8,096 nt of DNA from an uncultured Bacteroidales bacterium (GTDB taxonomy: Bacteria > Bacteroidota > Bacteroidia > Bacteroidales > Muribaculaceae): assembly GCA_900549375.1 (NCBI GenBank), contig URNY01000123.1, positions 1 through 8,096 of the forward strand. The letters are read 5' to 3'. Shown here piece by piece: positions 1-6,326 of the stretch. The stretch's first letter is position 1. Every line of letters starts with the position of its first letter. Below the pieces are notes generated by a model. That model was not told the origin of the DNA. It worked only from the letters and a program-made list of their open reading frames with translations, and searched no databases. Position numbers and translations under genes: made by a program.

Positions 1-138
1 TTTCCGATGCGCCCGGAGAAAAGCTGCTTACGATATATATCGAAGATTTCCGATGCGCCCGGAGAAAAGCTGCTTACGATATATGTCGAAGATTTCCGAT
101 GCGCTCGGAATAAAGCTGCTGACGATATAAACCGGAAA
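1..138. repeat. 46-bp tandem repeat, about three copies
   Basis: Copies lie at 1-46, 47-92 and 93-138. The first two differ at a single base (unit position 39, A versus G); the third is diverged, with most changes in its second half. Each unit holds the interrupted dyad AAGC-T-GCTT. Copy 1 also has the perfect 12-bp palindrome CGATATATATCG at 31-42, which is broken in copies 2 and 3. The unit is not a multiple of three, so a reading frame through it would change at each copy, which argues against coding. The array touches the window edge and may continue upstream. There are no spacers, so it is not CRISPR. Its function is unknown; a binding-site array or a slippage-prone intergenic repeat are both possible. 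Confidence 0.85.
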
Positions 139-240
139 AATTCCTTGCCGGCGGAATGTCCGATATTCGGGGGAAATTGTTATATTTGTAAAAAATGATG
201 GCTGCGGGCCGTCATGAAGCGCTTTAAGGAACAGAGTCTA
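139..240 (+). promoter_or_regulatory. Gap with candidate promoter for the aspartic protease gene
   Basis: TATATTTG at 181-188 matches the Bacteroidota -7 consensus TAnnTTTG exactly. I see no good TTTG -33 element 19-21 bases upstream, so support is only partial. Transcription would start near 195, leaving a leader of about 46 bases to the ATG at 241. AAGGA at 226-230, ten bases before that ATG, resembles a Shine-Dalgarno sequence. The rest of the stretch holds nothing recognisable. Confidence 0.45.
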
Positions 241-645
241 ATGAAACTGTCTATCGATAAATGGATCCGGAGACTCGGTATGCCGCTGATTTACACCGAC
301 GACGGCAAGCTGTGTTTTCTGATCGATACGGGTGCCTCCTACAACGTTCTTCTACGCGAGGCGTACGAACGTTATAAGTCCTCTTTCACCAAGCTGGGAA
401 AGGATGACTTCCTCTTGGGCATGGTTGGAGATCCCCAGAAGATCTTCATGGTGACAGGCGACATCTCTTTCGGCGGCGTCAGCTATAACGGAGAGTTCGG
501 CGTGCTCGAAGGCACCGATGCCATGAACAACGTGAAGATACTCACGGGCCTGCAGATCGATGGCGCCATCGGCGTCGAATTCCTTACCAAATACGGCCTT
601 GTGCTCGACTTCGCCCGCAACGAGCTCTACGACCTCAACGCCTGA
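241..645 (+). CDS. Retropepsin-like aspartic protease, small single-domain
   Basis: A 134-residue protein of the clan AA retropepsin-like fold. The catalytic signature is D29-T-G-A-S33 inside the hydrophobic strand FLIDTGAS. The second family hallmark is near the C-terminus: GAIGVEFL (108-115) followed by a strand ending LVLDF, the usual G-x-x-F-L...D-F pattern after the active-site flap. Only one DTG is present, so by analogy with retropepsins an active enzyme would be a homodimer. There is no signal peptide or membrane segment, which suggests a cytoplasmic location. The substrate is unknown. I chose ATG 241 because AAGGA lies ten bases upstream; an in-frame ATG at 214 would add nine residues (MKRFKEQSL) and cannot be excluded. 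The gene has its own upstream promoter candidate and is separated by 142 bases from the next gene, so it is probably a separate transcription unit. The fold call is fairly secure; actual protease activity is inferred. Confidence 0.8.
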   Translation: MKLSIDKWIRRLGMPLIYTDDGKLCFLIDTGASYNVLLREAYERYKSSFTKLGKDDFLLGMVGDPQKIFMVTGDISFGGVSYNGEFGVLEGTDAMNNVKILTGLQIDGAIGVEFLTKYGLVLDFARNELYDLNA

Positions 646-672
646 ACCAGGACCCCGTTAACTTCTTTTTTG
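637..672 (+). terminator. Weak candidate terminator after the aspartic protease gene
   Basis: AACGCCTG (637-644) can pair with CAGG (648-651) and CGTT (656-659) around a three-base loop, but a four-base bulge (ACCC) interrupts one arm. A T-rich run follows at 663-672. It lies where a terminator is expected, overlapping the stop codon, but the helix is poor, so the call is tentative. Confidence 0.25.
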
Positions 673-680
673 TTTATCCG

Positions 681-713
681 TTGCCCGATTGTCGCAAAAA
701 ATAGCTAAATTTG
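681..713 (+). promoter_or_regulatory. Candidate Bacteroidota promoter for the glycosyltransferase operon
   Basis: TAAATTTG at 706-713 fits the -7 consensus TAnnTTTG exactly. A possible -33 element is the TTG at 681-683, with 22 bases between, slightly longer than the usual 19-21. Transcription would begin near 720, giving a leader of about 65-70 bases before ATG 788. The box lies inside the in-frame extension that begins with TTG at 689, so that upstream start could not be translated from this transcript. Confidence 0.55.
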
Positions 714-787
714 CAAATTATTCCGCATTAGGGCCTTTTAGAACCCGTTTCTTATCGCGCGGAGATACAGCAATCGCAACTTTGGCT

Positions 788-3700
788 ATGTTGACGAAAA
801 AATACAATCTTATCAACAACATCACCGGCTGGGTGATATTTGTGATCGCCCTCGCCACTTATTGGCTCACCCTCGAGCCCACCGCCTCCTACTGGGATTG
901 CGGTGAATTCATAATTCAGGCCGACAAATTGGAAGTGGGTCACCCGCCGGGCAACCCGATCTTCATGCTCACCGCGAGGTTTTTCGCGAATTTCGCCCCC
1001 GATGCCGCCGCGGTGTCGGTGATGGTCAACGCCATGAGCGGACTGCTGTCGGCATTGACAATCCTGTTGCTCTTCTGGACGATAACGCATTTCGTGAGGC
1101 GACTTACAGTGGCCGACGGCCGCCGCGAGGAGCTCACGCTCACGCAATATCTCGTGATAATGGGTTCCGGCGTTGTCGGCGCTTTGGCCTACTGCTGGAG
1201 CGACACTTTCTGGTTCTCCGCAGTCGAAGGAGAGGTCTACGCCTTCTCCTCCTTCTGCACCGCCTTAGTGGTATGGCTTATCCTCAAATGGGAGAACCGA
1301 GCCGACAAACCCCATTCCGACCGTTATCTGATACTGATAGCCTATATCATCGGCGTGAGTGTCGGCGTGCATCTCCTCAACCTGCTATGTATCCCCGCGG
1401 TGGTTCTCGTGTTCGCCTACCGCAAATGGAAGGATATGGACCTGGTGAAATCGCTGATAGCCCTGCTAATCTCCTTTGTGATCATCTTCTTCGTGCTCTA
1501 CGGCCTTGTGCCCGGCTTCATCAAGATGGCCCAGCGATTCGAGCTTCTCTTCGTGAACGGTTTCGGCCTTGGCTTCAATAGTGGCGCCCTCTTCTACACC
1601 CTTCTTGTAGTAGCCGTGTTCGTCTGGGCCCTCTATGAGATCGGCGCTCAGAAATCCCCGTTGCTCATCAAGTTATCGCTACTGCTTGCCGTGACGCTCT
1701 CCGGCATGTTCTTCATCGGGAGCGGCTGGTGGATAGGGTGGCTGCTGACGGCGCTCTTCGCCGCCTGGCTCTTCATACGCCGCGGCCGCGGCCTTCCGAT
1801 GCGCCAGCTGAGCGTGGCGATGTGGAGCATCGCCGTGATATTCGTGGGCTACTCGAGCTATGCGCTCATCCTGATCCGTTCGAGCGCCGACACCCCCATG
1901 AACCAGAACTCTCCCGACAACGTATTCGACCTCGCTTCCTACCTCAACCGCGAACAATATGGCGAGACGCCCCTGCTCTATGGCGAGACGCTCTATTCCT
2001 CGCCTCAGAAGAAGCTCGTCGGCGTGGCCTCCGACACCGTGACCTACCGCGAAGACGGTTCGCCGGTGATTGTGAACTATCCCATCTATCAGCAGAATGT
2101 AGAACCCGGAAAAGCGCTCTATGTGAAAGGGGTGAAAGGGGCCGAGCCCAAGTCGGAATACGGTTTCCTCACCGAGGGGGATAAAGCTTCCAACGCCTCG
2201 CACGCCATGCGCGGCGGCGATTACTACGTGAAGCGCGACAACAAGCCGGAGGTCAGGATGAACCCCGAGCTGAACATGCTTTTCCCTCGCATCCACAGCC
2301 GCCAGCACCGCGACGCCTACCGCCAGTGGGTATCGCTCGACACCACAAGCTCGAATCTCAAAGAGCTTTATGCCGTGGATGAAACCACCGGCGAGAAAGT
2401 GCCCGAGAGCGACCTGCAGGCCGAGCCGTTCGTCAACCAGATGACGGGCACCATCAACTATCCGCAGAAATATGGCTACCGTCCCGACTATTCGCAGAAC
2501 TTCTCCTTCCTGCTGAACTATCAGATCTCCCACATGTACATGCGTTATTTCATGTGGAACTTCGCCGGGCGTCAGAACGATATCAACAATCAGCGCGGCG
2601 AACTCGACGCCGGCAACTGGATATCGGGCATACCCTTCATCGACAACGCCCGTCTCGGCGACCAGTCGCTGCTCCCCGACGAGCTCGGCAAGGATAATCA
2701 GGGGCATAACGTCTATTATATGCTGCCTTTTCTTCTCGGCATCATCGGCCTGCTATGGCAGGCGTTCGCCGGCAAACGCGGCATCGAGCAGTTCTGGGTG
2801 GTCTTCTTCCTCTTCTTCATGACCGGACTGGCCATCGTGCTCTATCTGAACCAGACGCCGCTGCAGGTTCGCGAGCGCGATTACGCCTATGCCGGATCCT
2901 TCTATGCATTCGCCATATGGATAGGCATGGGAGTGGCCGGACTATGGCGCCTGCTCTGCCTGGCCATCAAGCGCAACGAGAAGGCGGCCGCCATCGGGGC
3001 CTGCGTGCTCGGTCTGGCGGTGCCCCTTCAGATGGTGAGCCAGACCTGGGACGACCACGACCGGAGCGGACGCTATGCGGCGCGCGATTTTGCCGTGAAC
3101 TATCTCAACAGTCTCGAGCCGAACGCCATTGTGTTCTGCAACGGCGACAATGATACCTTCCCGCTATGGTATGCCCAGGAGGTGGAGGGAGTGCGTCCCG
3201 ACGTGAAGATCATCAATCTGAGCTATCTGGCTTCCGACTGGTATGCCAATCAGATGATGCAGCAGACCTATAGCGCCGAGCCGGTGAAATTCACCGCCAG
3301 ACCCTCCGACATAGCCTACGGCCGGATGGATGTGACAGTGCTCGGACGCGAGCGCGCGCCGGCCGACCTGTTGCAGAGCCTGCGCAAGATCTATGCCGGC
3401 AAGAGCAATAACAGCGACTACGGCTATCCGCAGTTCCCGTCGAGCGTGGTGACGATTCCGGTCGACCGCGAGGCCGTGCTGAAGCGCGGACTGGTAGCGG
3501 CCGCCGACACAGCCTCGATCGTGAACGAGATTGTGATCGACCTTGCCGCCGCTCCTTCGATACGCGACAAAGGATATGTGTCGCTCAGCGAGCTGCTGAT
3601 GTTCGACATAATAGCCACCAATGCCGCCGAAGGCTGGCCGCGTCCCATTTACTGGTGTTCCACCGTCGGCTCCGAATATCATGCCGGACTCACCGACTAT

Positions 3701-4636
3701 CTGCGCAGCACGGGTATGACGCATCAGCTTGTGCCTACACGTCAGGAGGGTCTGCCGGCACGCACCGACAAAGCCTATGGCGTAGTGACGAATTATAAGT
3801 GGGGCGGCGCCGACAAAGCCACTCCCGGGAGCCGTCCCTATTTCGACGAGACCGCCCGCAGGATGCTTGTTACGACGCGCAACTCGATGGTGGATGTCGT
3901 GGCCGAACTGATTTATCAGGGCGACCTGCTGCAAAAGGCCGGTGACAAGAAAGGTGCGGCTGCCGAATATAAGAAAGCCGTGAAAACGGCCGACCTGCTC
4001 GATAGCCGCCTGTCGGAGAACGTGGCGCGTTACGATGTGAACGTGGCCATGAAGTTGCCCGATTATTACGGCCAGTTAGGTCAGCGTCTGGGCGACAGCA
4101 AGCTCACCGACAAAGCCCGAAAGATGCTCTGGAGTCAGTTGGAAAGGCTGATACAGTTTGTGCGTTATCAGCAGAATATCGCCATGACTTTCGGCAATGT
4201 GCCTCTCACGATCGAGTCTCAGGCAATGCCCTACCAGTATTGGCGCTTCATCGAGCTTTACGAGCAGTATGGCGGCGACCGCCGCAAGACCGACGAGCTT
4301 CTGAAGCGCAACGGCCTGCGTCGCGAGGACCTGAAGGCGGCCTATACGCGCGCCTATGGGCCGAGGCATGACGATGCCGGGCAATATAGCGAAGCCGATT
4401 ATATCAGAGAGCTTTCGAGTGTAGCCAAGACCGTGAACGAGCTTGCAGCTCTTCCGGTCACGGAATATGCCGCACGTCCGGAAGATGACCGCTATCTCGA
4501 TTCGATGTATTATGAGGCTTATCGCCAATATATCGAGGCGGGCATAAGCAAGGAAGCACTTGATGCGGATCCGGAGATCAAGAAGGTTGATATGGATCGG
4601 AGCAAAAGGCTCTATGAGGCCTATAGCAAGAAATAA
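788..4636 (+). CDS. GT117/DUF2723 membrane glycosyltransferase (TMEM260-like protein O-mannosyltransferase family)
   Basis: A 1282-residue GT-C type integral membrane protein. Enzymes of this fold move a sugar from a polyprenyl-phosphate donor to an acceptor on the outer face of the membrane; the human relative TMEM260 is a protein O-mannosyltransferase. The start of the family is clear: a first membrane helix (about 12-29), then LEPTASYWDCGEF (29-41), with E30, D37 and E40 as candidate catalytic acids, and HPPGNP (52-57). About eleven helices run to residue 363. A soluble region follows (about 366-640), opening with a conserved SSADTPMNQNSPDN block. Four more helices lie at about 640-750. 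A long C-terminal soluble region follows, with FCNGDNDTFPLWYAQ near 783 and a TPR-like helical pair near 1038-1067. ATG 788 was chosen because the protein then begins MLTKKYNLINNITGW, as relatives do, and the promoter box lies upstream of it. From memory, relatives in Bacteroides are about 1100 residues, so this one is long. It heads the operon. Family is secure; acceptor and sugar are unknown. Confidence 0.92.
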   Translation: MLTKKYNLINNITGWVIFVIALATYWLTLEPTASYWDCGEFIIQADKLEVGHPPGNPIFMLTARFFANFAPDAAAVSVMVNAMSGLLSALTILLLFWTITHFVRRLTVADGRREELTLTQYLVIMGSGVVGALAYCWSDTFWFSAVEGEVYAFSSFCTALVVWLILKWENRADKPHSDRYLILIAYIIGVSVGVHLLNLLCIPAVVLVFAYRKWKDMDLVKSLIALLISFVIIFFVLYGLVPGFIKMAQRFELLFVNGFGLGFNSGALFYTLLVVAVFVWALYEIGAQKSPLLIKLSLLLAVTLSGMFFIGSGWWIGWLLTALFAAWLFIRRGRGLPMRQLSVAMWSIAVIFVGYSSYALILIRSSADTPMNQNSPDNVFDLASYLNREQYGETPLLYGETLYSSPQKKLVGVASDTVTYREDGSPVIVNYPIYQQNVEPGKALYVKGVKGAEPKSEYGFLTEGDKASNASHAMRGGDYYVKRDNKPEVRMNPELNMLFPRIHSRQHRDAYRQWVSLDTTSSNLKELYAVDETTGEKVPESDLQAEPFVNQMTGTINYPQKYGYRPDYSQNFSFLLNYQISHMYMRYFMWNFAGRQNDINNQRGELDAGNWISGIPFIDNARLGDQSLLPDELGKDNQGHNVYYMLPFLLGIIGLLWQAFAGKRGIEQFWVVFFLFFMTGLAIVLYLNQTPLQVRERDYAYAGSFYAFAIWIGMGVAGLWRLLCLAIKRNEKAAAIGACVLGLAVPLQMVSQTWDDHDRSGRYAARDFAVNYLNSLEPNAIVFCNGDNDTFPLWYAQEVEGVRPDVKIINLSYLASDWYANQMMQQTYSAEPVKFTARPSDIAYGRMDVTVLGRERAPADLLQSLRKIYAGKSNNSDYGYPQFPSSVVTIPVDREAVLKRGLVAAADTASIVNEIVIDLAAAPSIRDKGYVSLSELLMFDIIATNAAEGWPRPIYWCSTVGSEYHAGLTDYLRSTGMTHQLVPTRQEGLPARTDKAYGVVTNYKWGGADKATPGSRPYFDETARRMLVTTRNSMVDVVAELIYQGDLLQKAGDKKGAAAEYKKAVKTADLLDSRLSENVARYDVNVAMKLPDYYGQLGQRLGDSKLTDKARKMLWSQLERLIQFVRYQQNIAMTFGNVPLTIESQAMPYQYWRFIELYEQYGGDRRKTDELLKRNGLRREDLKAAYTRAYGPRHDDAGQYSEADYIRELSSVAKTVNELAALPVTEYAARPEDDRYLDSMYYEAYRQYIEAGISKEALDADPEIKKVDMDRSKRLYEAYSKK

Positions 4637-4682
4637 TTTTGAATTTTGAATGTGGAATTTTGAATGTGGAATTTGGAATTAG
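4634..4682. repeat. Heptamer array at the glycosyltransferase/deacetylase junction
   Basis: Seven consecutive 7-base units: taatttt, gaatttt, gaatgtg, gaatttt, gaatgtg, gaatttg, gaattag. The first unit supplies the TAA stop of the glycosyltransferase gene and the last ends at the base before the deacetylase ATG (4683), so the array is the whole gap. Units 2-3 and 4-5 form an exact 14-base tandem duplication. The stretch is AT-rich, has no Shine-Dalgarno sequence and should be weakly structured, which would favour initiation in Bacteroidota. That role is an inference. Confidence 0.85.
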
Positions 4683-5303
4683 ATGCTGATTGAGCAACCG
4701 CCGGAAATAATCAGAGGATTTCTGCCGAATTCGGTTTTCCGGATGCCGGAGAGGGAGGGGAGGACGGTCTATCTCACCTTCGACGACGGGCCGATCCCGG
4801 AGGTGACGCCGCGTCTGCTCGACCTGCTCGACTCATACGGCATCAAGGCCACATTCTTCATGGTCGGCGACAACGTGCGGAAGTATCCGGAACTCTACCG
4901 GGAGGTGTTGCGTCGCGGACATGCCGTGGGCAACCATACGATGCATCATCTGCGGGGGTTCGCCGAGAAGAACGAGCGTTACCTTGAGGATGTGGAGGAG
5001 GCTGCGGGATATATCGAGAGCCGGCTCTTCCGTCCGCCTCACGGGTGGCTGCTCCGCAGTCAGGCCCGGAAGATAGGGGAGAAATACCGGATAGTGATGT
5101 ATGACGTGGTGACGCGCGACTACAGCCGGCGGCTGACGGCCGACGATGTGGTGGCCAACGTGAGGCGATACGCGCGCCCGGGTTCGATTATCGTGTTCCA
5201 CGATTCGCTGAAAAGCCTCCCGAGGCTCTTCGAGGCTCTCCCGAGAAGCATCGAATGGCTCAGGGAGAATAATTTTGAATTTGGAATGTTGAATTTTGAA
5301 TGA
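4683..5303 (+). CDS. Polysaccharide deacetylase, NodB domain, cytoplasmic form
   Basis: A 206-residue carbohydrate esterase family 4 (NodB-homology) protein, which removes N- or O-acetyl groups from sugars or glycans with a divalent metal. All five family motifs are visible: TFDDGP (32-37; catalytic base D34, metal D35), NHTMHH (84-89; metal ligands H85 and H89), RPPHG (117-121), D141 in the YDVVTRDY segment, and VFHD (171-174; H173). The protein is barely longer than the domain itself and has no signal peptide or membrane anchor, so it is probably cytoplasmic, acting on a lipid-linked or nucleotide-linked precursor rather than on peptidoglycan. The last eleven residues (NNFEFGMLNFE) are encoded almost wholly by the junction repeat, so the tail is probably dispensable. 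It sits between the glycosyltransferase and the SDR gene with minimal spacing, which points to shared expression. The fold and catalytic competence look secure; the substrate is unknown. Confidence 0.9.
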   Translation: MLIEQPPEIIRGFLPNSVFRMPEREGRTVYLTFDDGPIPEVTPRLLDLLDSYGIKATFFMVGDNVRKYPELYREVLRRGHAVGNHTMHHLRGFAEKNERYLEDVEEAAGYIESRLFRPPHGWLLRSQARKIGEKYRIVMYDVVTRDYSRRLTADDVVANVRRYARPGSIIVFHDSLKSLPRLFEALPRSIEWLRENNFEFGMLNFE

Positions 5304-5304
5304 A
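5270..5304. repeat. Heptamer array at the deacetylase/epimerase junction
   Basis: Five consecutive 7-base units: taatttt, gaatttg, gaatgtt, gaatttt, gaatgaa. They are of the same kind as the array at 4634-4682 and begin with the identical unit. The array ends at the base before the epimerase ATG (5305). Unlike the first array it is mostly coding: it supplies the last residues and the TGA stop (5301-5303) of the deacetylase. The first-unit TAA is out of frame here, so translation runs on into the repeat. Confidence 0.8.
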
Positions 5305-6312
5305 ATGAGAAGAGTGCTGGTGGTTGGTGCCGGGGGATTTGCCGGCGGATTCCTGGTGGACGAGGGGCTGCACAGGGGTTATGAGGTGTGGGCCGGTGTG
5401 CGCGCTTCCACTTCCCGCCGGTGGCTCACGGATGAGCGCATCCGTTTCATAGAGTTCGACTTCGAGAAGCGCGAAAGCCTGTCGGCAACGCTCAAAACGG
5501 CTCTTCCCGAGGGCGAGCGCTGGGACTGGATTGTCTATAATCTCGGGGCAACGAAGGTGATGCGCTATGCCGATTTCTCCAGAATCAATTACGAATATCT
5601 GCGATATTTCACCACGGCGTTGAAATCGGCCGATATGATGCCCGAGAAGTTTCTGTATATGAGCAGTCTGTCGGTTATGGGCCCGGGCAATGAGAAGGGT
5701 TATAAACCTTTCGACGAGTCTATGATTCCGATGCCGAACACAAAATACGGGAGTTCGAAGCTCAAATCGGAGCTCTGGCTGCAGTCGGAGAAGATTCCCT
5801 ACATCATATTTCGTCCCACGGGAATCTACGGACCCCGCGACCATGACTATTTCCTGATGTTCGAGTCGCTGGCAAAGGGCTTCGATTTCCTTGCGGGCTA
5901 CCGGCGTCAGATGCTCACCTTCATATATGTGGAGGATCTTGCGCGGGCTGTTTACGATGCGCTTGAGAAGGCGCCTGTCGGCGAGACCTACGATATTTCC
6001 GAGCCGCGGGCCTACAGCCAGCGGGAATTCCGAAAACTGTCGGCGCGTGCGTTGGGTAAGAAGTTCGTGCTTCCGGTGAAGATGCCTCTGTGGGGCGTCA
6101 AGGCTGTGTCGGTTGTGGCCGAGCTCTGGGGCGTGGCGCGGCTGAAGCCCTCGACGCTCAACCGCGACAAATACCGCATAATGAAGCAGCGCAACTGGAA
6201 TGTGGATGTTTCCAAGGCCGAGCGCGATTTCGGTTTTCGGCCGGAGGTTCCCCTCGACGAGGGAATCCGAAGGGCAGTGGAATGGTATCGCAAGGAGGGA
6301 TGGATCAAGTAA
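5305..6312 (+). CDS. NAD(P)-dependent epimerase/dehydratase, extended SDR family
   Basis: A 335-residue extended short-chain dehydrogenase/reductase. The N-terminal Rossmann motif is G8-A-G-G11-F-A-G14, the GxxGxxG of extended SDRs. The catalytic set is present: S120-S121-L-S123 on the strand after FLYM, and Y148-G-S-S-K152. RPTGIYGP (170-177) follows, the usual segment leading to the substrate-binding lobe, and FIYVEDLARAV (206-216) is the common late SDR motif. These enzymes act mainly on nucleotide-sugars (epimerase, dehydratase or reductase), though some act on sterol-like or flavonoid-like substrates; specificity cannot be read from the sequence. ATG 5305 was chosen over the in-frame TTG at 5296, because it places the Rossmann strand RRVLVVGAGG at the very start and because the heptamer array ends right before it. 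The gene starts one base after the deacetylase stop, a spacing that favours translational coupling. A role in making the sugar used by the neighbouring transferase is plausible but inferred. Confidence 0.9.
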   Translation: MRRVLVVGAGGFAGGFLVDEGLHRGYEVWAGVRASTSRRWLTDERIRFIEFDFEKRESLSATLKTALPEGERWDWIVYNLGATKVMRYADFSRINYEYLRYFTTALKSADMMPEKFLYMSSLSVMGPGNEKGYKPFDESMIPMPNTKYGSSKLKSELWLQSEKIPYIIFRPTGIYGPRDHDYFLMFESLAKGFDFLAGYRRQMLTFIYVEDLARAVYDALEKAPVGETYDISEPRAYSQREFRKLSARALGKKFVLPVKMPLWGVKAVSVVAELWGVARLKPSTLNRDKYRIMKQRNWNVDVSKAERDFGFRPEVPLDEGIRRAVEWYRKEGWIK

Positions 6313-6326
6313 TAATATAAGAAAAG

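Noticed and set aside
1..138. CRISPR array
   Set aside because: The repeat copies abut directly with no variable spacers, and no cas gene is in the window.
1..198. Open frame through the 46-bp repeats, with ATG at 7 and stop at 196-198
   Set aside because: The repeat length is not a multiple of three, so the peptide reads the unit in shifting frames and shows no repeated or family-like sequence. It also runs over the TATATTTG promoter box. It could be the tail of an upstream gene, but nothing supports that.
1679..2707. 342-codon open frame on the minus strand
   Set aside because: It is antisense to the glycosyltransferase, with no recognisable domain; codon bias alone explains the openness.
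3164..3934. 256-codon open frame on the minus strand
   Set aside because: It is a shadow of the glycosyltransferase C-terminal region, with no motif and a His/Gly/Arg-rich composition.
5220..5240. Tandem 10-base repeat (CGAGGCTCTT/CGAGGCTCTC) in the deacetylase gene
   Set aside because: It encodes ordinary helix residues (RLFEALP) and is short enough to be chance in codon-biased DNA.
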